From Symbiodinium natans (lineage: Eukaryota > Sar > Dinophyceae > Suessiales > Symbiodiniaceae): a DNA stretch of 64,000 bases. The position numbers and the translations under genes were made by a program. Where the stretch lies: the NCBI GenBank assembly GCA_905221605.1, contig CAJNDS010002070.1:47501-111500 (forward strand), given 5' to 3'. Below are positions 24,538 to 37,500 of the stretch, piece after piece; position 1 is the stretch's first letter, and each line of letters opens with the position of its first letter. Below the pieces are notes generated by a model. It was not told the origin of the DNA, ran no database searches, and worked only from the letters and a program-made list of their open reading frames with translations.

Positions 24538-27500
24538 TAATTACGTTCTGGCCTCAACGGAAGAGATGTTTGTGCGAAGTTCACTGACACTCTTCTTTTC
24601 ATAGACACTCTTCTTTTCATAGACGAGTTCCTCTTAAAGAGCACTTTATTATAACACCACATCGACCATGATTGCGATGCCCGAATTTCCCTTTAGCCAC
24701 CGAGGCCACCTGAGTCCCCTTAAGCTTCCTAGCCCCCTAAGTCCCTTTAGATCCCCCGGCCCACAAGAAAGCCGTAGTGCAGAAACTTGCAACACTTGCA
24801 ACTCCTAAAACCCTTCAACTCTTCAAAGCTTCAACCCTAAACAATACCACTCCCAAACCTCAATAGTGCTGTACTGCAATGCCAAAAGATCATGCACCCA
24901 TGAAACATCCAGAGAAGACAACCCACAGTGCAACCCAAAACAACACCTGTAAGCCCGAACACGATGTGCACCTCAATAGATACCAAGAAACGCGCGCGCA
25001 GAAACCTCGAAAAAAACAGCGTTTTTTTGAAATTAAAGACGAATTCGCGTTTACAAATTAAGCTCAACGAATACCGTTTTGCCTACACCAAACGCTTGTT
25101 TCGACAAAAAACGACGTGCGGATTCAGCGGCGGCGGGTTGTTTAAAGGGGATCTGACTACTTGGGCCCCTATTTTCGTAAGCGCCCATAATATTTTCACT
25201 CACCATTACTGTTATTGGTGAGTGTAAATAAGGTTCCTTTTAAATATTGGTGAGTGTGTATACTTGGTGTCATTGTGGGGGTACAAGAAATCTAAACCCT
25301 ACTTGATATCATCCCTAAGTATAGTTTCAAGGGACTTAAGAAGAGACCCTTATAAGGGACCTTAGGGGTTATTTGGGGGTTATTTGGGGGCGACTTAGGT
25401 ATGTAGGGACTCTACTTCAGATACATTCACCAATGACAGCGCTGTTGACTCCGCCTCTTGAGAATGCTTGGTGAGCTCCAAGGATTGCGGTTTCAGGGTT
25501 TAGCCCTGAACCCTAAACCCTAAACCCTAAACCCTAAACCCTAAACCCTAAACCCTAAACCCTAAACCCTAAACCCTAAACCCCGAAACCCGACCAACCA
25601 AGCATGCATCAGCAGAGAGGCCACGCCAGAGCTGCAGTGGCTCTGGGGCACACAGGCACCTGACAGAAGCCCTAAACCCTAAACCCTAAACCCTAAGCCC
25701 TAAACCCTAAACCCTAAACCCTAAACCCTAAACCCTAAACCCTAAACCCCCTAAACCCCCTAAACCCCCTACACCCCCTAATCCCCCTAAACCCCCTAAA
25801 CCCCCTAAACCCCCTAAACCCCCTAAACCCCCTAAACCGCCTAAACCCCCTAAACCCCCTAAACCCCCTAAACCCCCTAAACCCTAAACCCTAAACCCGA
25901 AACCCCAAACTTGGGGGATGATCCCCCTTGTACTAACAGGGTTTAGGGTTTAGGGTTTAGGGTTTAGGGTTTAGGGTTTAGGGTTTAGGGTTTAGGGTTT
26001 AGGGTTTAGGGTTTAGGGTTTAGGGTTTAGGGTTAGGGTTGGGATGTTCCCCCTTATTCTGACAGTCATGAATAGGGACCATAGTACCACCAGTTACAAT
26101 CCCTATTAAGGACTGTTAGTAAAAGGGGGAACATCCCAACCCCAAACCCGTAACTGCAAGCTAAAAAACCCCCAAATCCTCAACTGGAAGCTCTAAATCC
26201 CAAACCCCGGCAAACACTTATATAACCCCAAACCCCCGAACCCCCAAAAACCCGAACGCCTATACCTTGTATCGACGCCAAACGCCAAGCTTTCTGGGAC
26301 TTAGGGTTTGGCCTACCATCGCGAAGCTCTAAGTTTCCGGATAGGGTTTGGGGTTTTTGTCAGGGCTTAGGGATTAGGATTGTGAGTCGGCTTTGGGGGT
26401 CTTTAGGGTTGTGAGGGGTTTGGAGTTTATTTAAGAGCGTCCGGCCAATCTGCCCACGGGTGCAGTTTTGGGGGTGTAAGCTCCCCAAACCCATCCAGCA
26501 CGCCGCCAAGGTCGGCAACCCTAAACCCTAAACCCCAAACCCTAAACCTCAAACCCTAGCTTGAGGCTGTTGGGTTCTTCTGGTTTCGGGCGCTTTGTTT
26601 TAGTCCCGCGAGGCTGAAATTGGGGTTTGGAGGTTGTTTGGGTTGCATGATGTTCAGTTCTCCACGTTGCGGCCCATCTGCGTAACCTGGGTTCGCATTT
26701 CAACCAGCATCAGCCTCAAACCGCAACCCCCTAAACCCTAAACCCTAAACCCTAAACCCTAAACCCTAAACCCTAAACCCTAAACCCTAAACCCTAAACT
26801 CTAAACCCTAAACCCTAAACCCTAAACCCCAAAACCCTGAACTCCAAACCCCAAACTTTAGATATAAGCCAATGCCAATATGCACCCTCAATTCAGGAAA
26901 TCCTCAACCCCGAGCCCTGCAAACCCCAAGCCTTAAACCCCGTGTAGGGTTTAGGGTTTAGGGTTTAGGGTTTAGGGTTTAGGGTTTAGGGTTTAGGGTT
27001 TAGGGTTTAGGGTTTAGGGTTTAGGGTTTAGGGTTTAGGGTTGAGGGTTGAGGGTTTAGGGTTTAGGGTTTAGGGTTTAGGGTTTAGGCGGTTTAGGGTT
27101 TAGGGTTTAGGGTTTAGGGTTTAGGGTTTAGGGTTTAGGGTTTAGGGTTTAGGGTTTAGGGTTTAGGGTTTAGGGTTTAGGGTTTAGGGTTTAGGGTTTA
27201 GGGTTTAGGGTTGAGGTTAGGGTTTAGGGTTTAGGGTAACCCTAAAGCCTGAACCCTAACCACAGAAACCTCGATTTGAGGCTTCTGCTTGCTTCAGGGG
27301 TGTTGGAATCTCTGTCCGCTGCAGGTCCTTGCCAAGGAAAATCCCCAGGTGCTCGTTGGGGTTCCTAGGGTTTAGGGTTTAGGGTTTAGGGTTTAGGGTT
27401 TAGGGCTAGAGGATTCAGGGCGTCGGGTTTACTTGGGTTGTTTACGTAGGGGCTTTGGGTGTAGTTTAGCGTTTGCAGAGGGAGTAGCACCCCGCGCCCA

Positions 27501-30379
27501 CCGGCTGCCTAGGTGTGAGGGCTGAGGATTCGGGATTGAGGGGGTTTAGGGTTTAGGGTTTAGGGTTTAGGGTTTAGGATTGAGGGTTTAGGGTGTGTCT
27601 CCGGGTGATTCAGGGTCGGGCTCAAGATCTACCAGATTGCGTTCAGTTACCAGACGATGGAAACCCCACTGTTGCACCGCACGCCAAGATTAACATACTT
27701 TAAGTACCCAAACCCTAAACCCTAAACCTTAAACCCCTAAGCCCCTAAGCCTCTTAGCCCCTCAGCCCTTAGCTTAAGCCCCCCAAACCCTGAGTCCCTA
27801 AGCCCTGCTGGGATGCCCAGTAGTGCCCTTCTTCCCTGTTTTTGCGGGGACGCTCATAAACTAAACCCTAAACCCCAAGCCCTAAACCCCAGGCCCTAAG
27901 CCCTAAACCCTAAACCCCAAACCCCTATCAATCCTGGGTTTGACCCTACTAAACCCTAAACCCTAGGCTGAGGTCGGGGCCTAGGCCTGACGATGCAGGG
28001 TTTGGGGTTTAGGGTTTGGGGTTTGGGGTTTAAGGCTTAGGGTTTAGGGTTCAGGGGGTAAGGGAAGTTACATGGTCCCTTAGTCTGCTTCCTAGCCTTC
28101 TTGAAAGGCTTGTGAAGTATGGGCCTCAGGGTTTCCCCTTCAATTGAGGGCCCATACTAAGAGACCATGTAACTACCCTAAACCCTGAACCCTAAACCCT
28201 AAACCCTAAACCCCTAAACCCTAAACCCTAAAGCCTAAACCCTAAACCCTAAACCCTAAACCCTAAACCCTAAGCCCTAAGCCCTAAACCCTGAAAAAGG
28301 CCGCATCCATCAATGCGGCGCTGGTTGCCTACTTGCAGCTGGGCTACAGGATCTGCTTGGGTCTGGTTTCTTTCTTTGCCGCTTTCTTCCTGCTATGTTT
28401 TGTAAGTTTTTTTTTGTTTTTATTGTTTATTTGGAAAGGTGGTGCTTCAGTTTTGTAAAATATTGTCATGTTTGCGTTGAAGGGGGTGAGTTGGGGGGTA
28501 TTTTGGGTGCAGATTTGTTATTGTTTTGTTTGGGTGAAGGGTGGGCGAAGTTTGAATGAGCTTCAATCATACGGAGTCCTATGCTCCCGCACCCCGAACG
28601 ACCCCCTGCCCCCCCCAAAAAAGTCCAGATCACCGTACACCCTAAACCCAAACCATTAAAGACCTAAACCCTAACCCTAAAAGAAAACCTTAAACCCTAA
28701 GCCCTACCCCCTAGACCCTAAACCCCAAACCCTAAACCCTAAACCCTAAACCCTGAACCCTAAACCCTAAACAGGGTTTAGTGTGTAGGCCCATTTCAGA
28801 TGGGTGCATACACCCCTCGTATAGCCCTCATATACCCCTTAGTGCCCTCATACATACCCTTTCTAGAAGCCCCTAAACCCGAAACCCGAAACCCTAAAGC
28901 CCAAGCCCTAAGCCCGAAACCCGCAAACCCTAAACGCCAAACCCTAAACCGCAAACCAAACCCTTGAAATCCGAAACCCGAAATTCCCAAACCCTAAACC
29001 CAGGCGCAACCTCTCGGTCAGCGAGGCCCCTGAGATTCGATCCAACCGCAACGGCGCTTGGCAGTCGAGGCTTGCTGCGGGTTGCAAAACATTGGAGTTT
29101 CAAGATGAAGACCGACAAAAAACAACCTTTTTCCAGGAGTTTCAAGATGAAGGCCGACAAAAAACAACTTTTCCCGGAACGATCGAGTAATTACATCGTT
29201 TAGCTGCAAGCCGTGTTTATTTTAGGACATAGGCTACCTGAGGACTACACAGGTTTTAGTTAAACAGTAGTTCTTTTTCGTTTAGTTTGTTGCCACGACC
29301 ACCCAGAGAGAAGGCACTTCTGAATGATTTTATTCTTTTTGAACTTGGTTTTACTAGCCCTGTTCCTTTTGATTTTAGATCTTTCCTATTATTAGATCGA
29401 AAAAACAATGGAGTCTGGCATGTCTTATCGCGTTTAGGGTGTGAAGGCGTTTGAAGGTGTCACCCTAAACCCTATACACCCCAAACCCTAAACAACCCCT
29501 AACCCCTCAAACCCTAAACCCTAAACCCTAAACCCTAAACCCTAAACCCTAAACCCTATACCCTATACACCCTAAACCCCTAACCCCCCAAACCCCAAAC
29601 CCAAAACCTGCTGAGGATTTTAGGGACTCATGTTGGCCTTCACGTGGTTTTGCCCGCGCTAACCCCTAAACTCGCAAACCCCTGCAGTGTAAAGCCCCAA
29701 AAGCCCTCAAACCCTAAACCCTTTTCCCTAAACCCCTGAACCCCCAAACCCCCTTAACCCTAAACTCGAACCTCAGGAACAAGAAGTTTCTGGACCCGAA
29801 GGCGTTCCTCCCTGGTCACTGGGGTTGACAGTTTAGGGTGCAGGGTCTAGGGTTTAGGGTTTAGGGTTCGGGCCTTCGGATTTAGGGTTTAGGGTTTAGA
29901 GTTTAGGGCTTGTGCAACGGAAGGACGAATGCAGAAGAGTGGGGCGTACTCGAAGTTTCCTAGCTGCTTTGGTACAGAGGCTGGCTTACATCATGCCTCG
30001 GGATCGCCAGCATCGTCGGCTACTGCCAGAAGTTGCGCCCTTGGAAATACGACAGGACGGTGGATGAGTACTTCGTCGGAACCAGCACGAAGCCAACCCT
30101 AAACCCTAAGCCCTAAGCCCTAAGCCCTAAGCCCTAAACCCTAAGCCCTGAGCCCTAAACCCTAAACCCAGAGCGAGATGCAGAAGAAGATCGAGAGCAT
30201 GGACGCCGGCGAACTCCAGCTGCATCCAACTGAGCCCGCACCCCTCAAGCCCTTAGGGTTTAGGGTTTAGGGTTTAGGGTTTAGGGTTTAGGGTTTAGGG
30301 TGGGTTGAGGGTTCTGCGTTTGGGTTTCTAGGTAGACCGGTCTGACTGGGAGATCATTTCTAAGCTCGATGGGTCCTAA
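23821..30379 (+). CDS. Small membrane protein with N-terminal signal, multi-exon (one exon unresolved)
   Basis: ATG at 23821 starts MRLRWVLCGLVPAAAGALGK, a likely signal peptide or anchor. Exons: 23821-23880, 25620-25655, 27325-27360, 27614-27682, 28300-28401, one missing exon (its phase must be 2 mod 3), 29777-29823, 29980-30074, 30172-30231 and 30332-30379 (TAA 30377-30379). Phases agree at every other junction. Segments include ATPELQWLWGTQ, VLAKENPQVLVG, LPDDGNPTVAPH, a hydrophobic exon (AALVAYLQLGYRICLGLVSF, continuing FFAAFFLLC), KKFLDPKAFLPGHWG, a second hydrophobic stretch WLTSCLGIASIVGYC followed by KLRPWKYDRTVDEYF, and a charged tail ending SDWEIISKLDGS. So two internal membrane segments and a cytosolic or lumenal tail are expected. 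Donors: GT, GC, GA; the one at 28402 is a perfect GTAAGT. I do not recognise the family. A candidate for the missing exon is near 29028. Confidence 0.6.
24505..24536. repeat. Homopolymer G run, about 30 bp
   Basis: A nearly uninterrupted G run in the first intron of the small membrane protein gene. It may form a G-quadruplex; length may be unreliable because of sequencing error. Confidence 0.85.
25745..25885 (-). repeat. CCCCCTAAA 9-bp variant tract
   Basis: About 16 tandem units of a telomere repeat with two extra C, preceded by normal CCCTAAA. The same variant forms a longer array at 61320-61806. Confidence 0.9.
25914..26137. mobile_element. MITE family 1: terminal fragment, telomere tract, complete element
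   Basis: At 25914-25938 a 5' terminal repeat (GGGGATGATCCCCCTTGTAC, running to CTAACAG) breaks directly into about 100 bp of TTTAGGG. This is followed at 26041-26137 by a complete 97-bp copy with inverted ends GGGATGTTCCCCCTTATTCT and AGGGGGAACATCCC. The fragment suggests a telomere-repeat insertion or replacement within one element. Confidence 0.75.
26430..26518. mobile_element. G-rich dispersed element, deleted copy
   Basis: It has the same start (TTTAAGAGCGTCCGGCC) and end (CCATCCAGCACGCCGCCAAG) as 20730-21065, but lacks the G-rich centre. Confidence 0.6.
26945..27238 (+). repeat. Long TTTAGGG tract
   Basis: About 290 bp of G-strand telomere repeat with two TTGAGGG units and a small break at 27087. 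It lies in the intron preceding exon 27325-27360. Confidence 0.95.
28061..28178. mobile_element. MITE-like element, family 2, complete copy
   Basis: About 118 bp with inverted ends AGTTACATGGTCCCTTAGT and ACTAAGAGACCATGTAACT. It has an internal GTATGGGCC and GGGCCCATAC pair, so most of it can fold as one hairpin. It lies in an intron. Related copies: 30981-31114, 33521-33632, 50022-50297, 57319-57361, 59490-59713, 60651-60837 and, more diverged, 38340-38500. Confidence 0.85.
29101..29182. repeat. 41-bp tandem duplication
   Basis: GGAGTTTCAAGATGAAG-CCGACAAAAAACAAC-TTTTCC occurs twice with two or three differences. It lies in the unresolved part of the small membrane protein gene. The frame from 29028 is open across it. 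Confidence 0.8.
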
Positions 30380-31515
30380 CCCTATGTGGCCAGACAGATT
30401 TATCGTTTATGGCGTCCCCCAAAAAAAGACTCAAAAAAACAATGAAAATAAAACTGCCCCCAAAATCCAAGCTTCAAATCCCACACCCCGAGCCCCAAAC
30501 CCCAAACCCCAAACCCCTTGTAGGGTTTAGGGTTTAGGGTTTAGGGTTCAGGGTTTAGGGTTTAGGGTTTAGGGTTGGGGGGTCTACCTTGGTTGCCATA
30601 AAGCCCCAAACTCCAAAGCCCCGAGCCTCCCCCAAAGAAGCACACTGATATTGGGGCTTGTGTGCGTGCTCCGACCAGCCCCCAGATTGCGACAGCCACA
30701 AGCAGCTAAGAGCCCGAAACTTAACATGGTTCAGGGTTTAGGGTGTAGGGTTTAGGGTTCCCCTAAACCCTAAACCCTAAACCCTAAACCCTAAACCCTA
30801 AACCCTAAACCCTCTAAACCCTAAAAACCCTAAAAACCCTAAAAACCCTAAAAACCCTAAAAACCCTAAAAACCCTAAACCCTAAAAACCCTAAACCCTA
30901 AACCCTAAACCCTAAACCCTAAACCCTAAACCCTAAACCCTAAACCCTAAACCCTAAACCCTAAACCCTGACCCTTGGTTTCATGAGCCCTGAATATGAT
31001 CCCTTACCTTCTTCAAAGGTTTCTGAAGCATGGGCCCTTGGGTTGAAAAAGGGTAAACAAGGGGTATACAAGCGGTCCCCGTTTCAGGGCCCATACTGAG
31101 GGGCCATGTAAGTATAAGGTTTACGGTCTAGGGTGCAGGGCTTAGGGTTTAGGGTTTAGGGTTTAGGGTTTAGGGTTTAGGGTTTAGGGTTTAGGGTTTC
31201 AGGTTTTATGGTTCAGGCTTTAGGGCCAGGGTCAGGGTCAGGGCCCAGAGCAACAGCTAAAACCACAAAAGCGCTGAACCCTGAAATTAAATGCCCCAAG
31301 CGGCTCATTCATGGTTGGCGGGAGAGCTTAGGACGTCAGGGCATTCGGGCTTACGGTGTAGGGTCTAGTTTAGGCTTCAGAGAATTAGGGCGGTGGGGGT
31401 GTTGAGGGTTTCAAGGTGTGTGGGTGGAGGGTTGGGTGGGAGGGTTTGGGGTTTCGGGTTTAGGATCTAGGGCTCGAGTTTAGGCTTTCAAGGGTTTAGG
31501 GGAGCCCGCAGCCTG
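30380..31515. other. Spacer between the small membrane protein gene and the next gene
   Basis: It contains telomeric tracts (30523-30575, 30760-30970 including AAAAACCCT variants, 31138-31200), a family 2 MITE copy (30981-31114) and GT-rich degenerate repeat. No supported exon. Confidence 0.6.
30981..31114. mobile_element. MITE family 2, complete copy
   Basis: Recognised by TATGATCCCTTACC near the start, GAAGCATGGGCCCTTGGG in the middle and GGGCCCATACTGAGGGGCC at the end. A GGGTATACAAGCGG insert distinguishes this longer form, as in copies 50022 and 59490. Confidence 0.75.
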
Positions 31516-34500
31516 ATGCTCGCCCCCGCAGCATTGGCTGAATTTGGAAGAGAGGTGACCGCTAGAAGCAACAGTTAGGACGTGGGAGTGGCGAGTACCA
31601 CCGCAATGCCTGCCACTAGGTGGCAAGGATGGCCCGAAACCCTAAGCCCTAAGCCCTAAGCCCTAAACCCTAAACCCGAAACCCTAAACCCTAAACCCTA
31701 AACCCCAAACCCTAAACCCGAAACCTAAACCCTAAACCCCAAGACCCAAAAAGCCCTAAACCCTAGACCACAAGACCCTAAACCCTACACCCAAAGACCC
31801 TAAAACCCGAAACCCCAAGACCCTAGGTCGCGAGGACGCTCTGCTCCCCCGAAGACTTATTTTCAACCCCCTAAGCCCCTAAGCTCAGCCCTAAACCCTA
31901 AAGCCTAAACCCTAAGCCCCAAACCCTAAACCCTTAACCCCTAACCCCTAACCCCTAACCCCAACCCCTAAACCCTAAACCCTAACTCTGAACTACCCTA
32001 AGCTACCCGAAACCACTAAACCCGCAAACCTCCCGCCCCCCCTTCCTCCCCACAAAATAAGCTGGCCATCTAGGTCTTTTAGTCCGAGGGTTTTAGGGTT
32101 TTCGGGTTTAGGGTTTAGGGCGATGCCTGGGGCATCGATACGAGCTGTTGCGTAGCCCTAAACCCTAAACCCTAAACCCTAAACCCTAAACCCTAAACCC
32201 TAAACCCTAAACCCTAAACCCTAAACCCTAAACTCTAAACCCTAAACCCTAAACCCTAAACTCTAAACCCTAAACCCTAAACCCTAAACCCTAAACCCTA
32301 AACCCTAAACCCTAAACCCTAAACCCTAAACCCTAAACCGGGGGGGCGGGGGGCCCTGAAGAACCGAAGCTCTGTAGGGTTCAGGGTTTAGGACCTAAAC
32401 TCCTAAACCCTAAACCCCAACACCGAAGCGCGAACTCCTCAACTCGAAGCTCCAAACAGCAAACCTCAAAGCTTATTTAGGGTTTAGGGTTTAGGGTTTA
32501 GGGTTTAGGGTTTAGCGTAAACGGTTTATGGATCAATAAGCCAGAAACCCCAAGCCCGAAACCCTAAGCTCTAAAACCAGAGATGATGAGTTCTATACAT
32601 TCTACATTTTGGTTTCCCGACAGCTCTTGCAAGGGTTCTCCAGTAATCAAAAGAGCAGAAACCAAGAGAACTTCCATAAACGTTCTCCGGAAAAAAGACA
32701 CCAAAGTCAATATCCTAAGCCCTAAGCCCTAAGCCCTAAGCCTTAAGCCCTAAGCCCTAAGCCCTAAGCCCTAAGCCTTAAGCCCTCAAGGCGTACGTGC
32801 CTCCACATCGCCGAAATGCGGCTGCGCCCTGCACGGAGTGGGAAGCGGTTGGTTCAGGGCTGTGGGCCACTACTAAAACGGGTTTGGGGTTTAGAGTTTA
32901 CGGTTTAGGGTTCAGGGTTTAGGGTTTAGGTTTTGGGGCTTCGGGTTTGGGGTTTAGGTTTTGTCTATAGGGACCAACAAGACAAAGCTATGTCCGTAGG
33001 GGTGCGAAACACGAGCCAAACCCGACAAGTAGTTTTTTGTTCCGGGACTGCTGGAACCGGGGTACCGTGACCGAAGAGAAGAAGATCGAGCTTGTTGTGG
33101 GGGGTCTGTTCCGTAGAAGGGTTTTTAAGGTTTAGGTTATACTTCCTTAGGTTTTAGGCTGTAGCGTTTAGGGTTTTGCTCTCTGTTCGTTACATTCGTA
33201 TTCGGGTATCTGTCTTTACATGCGTTTAGGGTTTTGGATTCCTTTGAGGAAAATCTGTGGGCCCTTTTTTGGGTCTCTTGATAATGTTAACACCTTCTAG
33301 TCAGAGGGTGGAGGGTTTGGAATTTATGGCTTCAATTGGGCCTTGTTTTGGGTTCGGGGTGTAGTATACATGGAGGATTCGGGGGTTATGTAGTAGTCTT
33401 ACGAAGTAGGAAAACCCAGAAGGACCTGAGGTACTTCCAACACTACTACCTACAAAGTCCCCCGACTCCACGTAGGATCCCCTGACGCCAGTATCCGCTA
33501 TCAAGGACTAAGGGCAAGTACATGTAATCTGAATATGGTCCCTGAGCTTAAAGGGTTCTGAAGTACGTGTATGGGGGGTATGTAGGGGTTCCCAAATGAA
33601 GGGCCCATATTGCGCGCCCTTGCGACTACCCTAATGACGTGCACTTAAGTGGCAGTTGCCCTTCGGCTTGCTGCTGCCCAAGCCCAGAAACCCTAAGCCC
33701 GAAACCCTCCCGGGTTTAGGGTTTAGGGTTTAGGGTTTAGGGTTTAGGGTTTAGGGTTTAAGGTTACTGCAGCCGCAGTGTTGAGTTGCTGTGCCAGGGC
33801 AGAAAGCCTTAGGCAAGGGGACCTTCGGTGTGGTCTTCACGGTGATGCGCACGGGCTGAGTCAGAAGGCCGCGAAGGTCATGCACCGCGCCACGTTCAGG
33901 GCCCGCGGCCCGTGACGCAACCTTGAAGGAAAGAGCTGGAGGTGGAGAGCAAAGCAACTCCGACGTCCACCTTCTGCAGTCAGCAAGTGAAAAACAGCCA
34001 CTCTCTGATTCGACCCTGGGGAGACGCGGTGTTGGAAGTCGGCTGGAAGAGACCAGTTTATGCCATGTCAGATAGTGTCTAGGCAGGGTTGTCGAGGGAG
34101 GGCGGAAGTACACTAGGCCTTGAACGCCCAAGCCCCGAAACCCCTAGGTCGCTAAAACCCTGAACTCTGAAACCCTGAACCCTAAACGCTAAACCCTAAA
34201 CCCTGAACCCTAAACCCTATACTCTTTTCCCTATACCTAACCCCTAGACCCTAAACCCTAAACCCTGACGCAGGCGTAGGTCCCTCGCGATTCTCATCAG
34301 CCCAGCGTGTTTTGCGGCCTTCGAGCCTTCATGCCAACGGGTCCGCTTCCGTATGGTTTAGCAGGGTTTAGGGTTTAGGGTTTAGGGTTTAGGACATGGT
34401 TTAGGGCTTTTCTAGGGTTTCTAAACCGAATTTGTGCTTACGCATTCTATGTTGCAAGCTGAGTCCTCGCACCCCTTTTGAGTTAGCAAGTAGGGTTCGT

Positions 34501-37500
34501 AAGTAGGTTTAGGGTTTAGGGTTTAGGGTTTAGGGTTTAGGGTTTAGGGTTTAGGGTTTAGGGTTTAGGGTTTTAGGGTTTTAGGGTTTTAGGGTTTTAG
34601 GGTTTTAGGGTTTTAGGGTTTTAGGGTTTTCGGGTTTGTGGTTAGCAAAGCGGGTGATGGGGATGAGAAGGTTTCTAAGTAGACTCACTAAGTCAAAAGA
34701 GCTTCTGAGAGGGTTTAGGGTTTAGGGTTTAGGGTTTAGGGTACATGCGGAACGACTTTCCAGCTTGTAGCACGTGCAGAGACCCCCGAACAAACCCTAA
34801 ATAACCCTAGTCACCTTGAAACAGTCCCCTAAAAAACCCTCAGAACCCTAAAGTATCCCTAGGCAACCCTTAGCGCTCAGGCGCCCTGTCTGGAATTTGT
34901 TTCCTTCTTTAAAGGGGTCCTCGGGTTGTTTCGGGGTATAAAATGGGTCCCCATTTAAGGGTTTAGGGTTTAGGGTTTAGGGTTTAGGGTTTAGGGCCTA
35001 AGTTCGATCCCAGGCGGACAACGATCTCGACAACAGCAAAGAGGAGGAGCCGTCCAAGAACCTCTTTGTGAACACCGCAGCTGGTCTTCGAAGCTTTCGA
35101 CTCTGAAAAGGTAGGTTTTAGGGTTTAGGGTTTAGGGTTTAGGGTTTAGGGTTTAGGGTTTAGGGTTTAGGGTTTAGGGTTTAGGGCTTAGGGCTTAGGG
35201 TCTAGCCCCCCCCCCCCCCCCAACACCTGCAGCTCAGAGAGCTAAGGATCCTAAAGCCCTCAGCCTAAACCCACCCTAAACCCCAAACCCCAAACCCCAA
35301 ACCCTAAACCCTAAACCCTAAACCCTAAACCCTAAACCCTAAACCCTAAACCCTAAACCCTCAACCCTAAACCCTAAACCCTAAACCCTAAACCCTAAAC
35401 CCTAAACCCCAAGCCCCAAGCCCTAAACCCTAAACCCTAAACCCTCCTAAACCCTGAACTCTGAAGCCTGAATCCTAAAACCCCAAACCCCAAATCCCGA
35501 ACCCTAAACCCTGAAGCCTAAACATACCCTCAGAACTCCATTGCTGCAACCCTCATGATCTCCCTCGCAGGGCTTGCCGGTCAGCGTGTTCAGCACCTGT
35601 TGCTGTATAAGTGTCTAGGGTTTTGGGTTTCGGGTGTGGGGTTTAGGGTTAGGGTTTGGCGCACAAGTCGTTGTACTTGAATGGACCGGCAGCAGCCTCC
35701 CAAAGTATCCAAAAGCCCCAAGCCCTGTAAGCCCTCGAAGCCCTATACGCCTTAAACCCCAACACCTTAAACCTACAAAAGCCGTGTACACTAACAACCC
35801 TTAAACCCTAAAGCCTACTCCCTAATCGCTACAAACCCTGAACCCTAAACCCCATGCCTTATCCTTGCAAATCTCGCGCCCAGCCCGGTCCGCTTAGGCG
35901 AAGAATGGTCACAAGGCCGGCTTCGATTTTGTAGGGGTTAGGCTCAGAGGGGTTTTCGGTTTAGGGTTTTAGGGTCTCAATGCTTTGTGGTACCTTACTG
36001 TAACTTTAGGTCCTTACCTTGTTCGGGTTTATTGGGTGTCTTCTTAAGGCAGCTAAAAGTTTAATTTATAGCTACCCTCCTGAGTGCAGCCAAGTATGAT
36101 TCAGACTTTAGGGCAGTGCGGCTTTCTGATCCTCAAAGGATCAATGGGGGAGTGAAAGATGAGTATTTCTCTGGGGTCACATGCGGGGATTATTCATGAA
36201 TGGGGCAAAACCGGCTAAACCGGCCAAACCCCCTAAACCCTGAAACATTAAACCCCAGTTTAGCCCGAAACATATACCCTAAAATAGCCTAAACCCTACA
36301 AGATATACCCCCAAAAAGTGAACCCGGGACCCTGAACCCTACCCCAACTGTTCCCCATTACTTTAGGTCATAGCTTCTTGGGCCCTGAGGCATCAATCCA
36401 AGCCGCAAAAGTGTATGACATTACACCCTAATTCCTAAGCCCCAAGCCCCAAGCCCCAAGCGCAAAGCCTATGCCCTAAGGCCTATGCCCTAAGCCCTAA
36501 ACCCTAAACCCTAAACCCTGTGTCCTCGTTTGGAGGGACGTGAGGGTTGAGGAGGCGAGGGTTGCAGGATTGAGGGGTTTTAGTTGAAGGTTTCGTCCAG
36601 GTGCTGGCACGGCTCAGGGTACAGGGTACAGGGTACAGGTTACGGGGTTCAGGGTTCAGGGTTCAGGGTTCAGGGTTCAGGGTTTAGGGTTTAGCGTTTA
36701 GGGTTTAGGGTTTAGGGTTTAGGGTTTAGGGTTTAGGGTTTAGGGCGAGCACCGTTCGGGGTTAGTCAGCTTGAACGTTTGGGTACCGGCCCCAGGGTTG
36801 ATGGTTGAGTTAGGGCTTGGGGTTTGGGGTTCAGGGTTTAGGGTTTAGGGTTCAGGGTTCAGGGTTCAGGGTTTAGGGTTTAGGGTTTGGGGTTTAGGGT
36901 TTAGGGTTTAGGGTTTGGGGTTTAGGGTTTGGGGTTTGGGGGTTTTGGGGTTCAGGGTCCTGGCGTCCAGGAGCGGTGGGCCAATATCGACGACGACGAG
37001 CCACTTGGTTTGGCATTGGGGCCCAAAACCCGGAAGAATGCGTTTAGAGTTTAGGGCTCGGGTTTAGGGTTTAGGGTTTAGGGTTTAGGGTTTAGGGTTT
37101 GGGGTTCAGGTTCAGGGTTTAAAGTTTAGGGTTTAGGGTTAACCCCTAGAAGCCTAAACCGTAGCCCTCCTAAGCTCTAACTCGTAAACCCTAAACCCTA
37201 CGAACCCTTCAAGAACGAAGCTCTCCGAACGCTCAAGCCCTAAACCGCCCGTAATCCCAAGAAACCCAAGAACCCTAAACCCAAAACCCAAAACCCCCTA
37301 GGAACCCTCAGGAACCCTCAACAACACCTAAGCGCTACACCATAGGCCCCCCTAAGAGCCCTAAGAGCCCTACGAGCCCTCAGAGCCCTAAGAATTCTAA
37401 GGGCCCGAAGGGCCTTAAGGGCCTGAGCCCTAAGAGCCCTGAAAAGGCTTAACAGCCCTAAGCCCTAAGCCCTGAGCAGGGTTTAGGGTTTAGGGTTTAA

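Noticed and set aside
33751-34131. 126-codon minus-strand frame
   Set aside because: It lies in an intron of the plus-strand hydrophilic protein gene, has no recognisable motif and starts and ends in telomere-like repeat.
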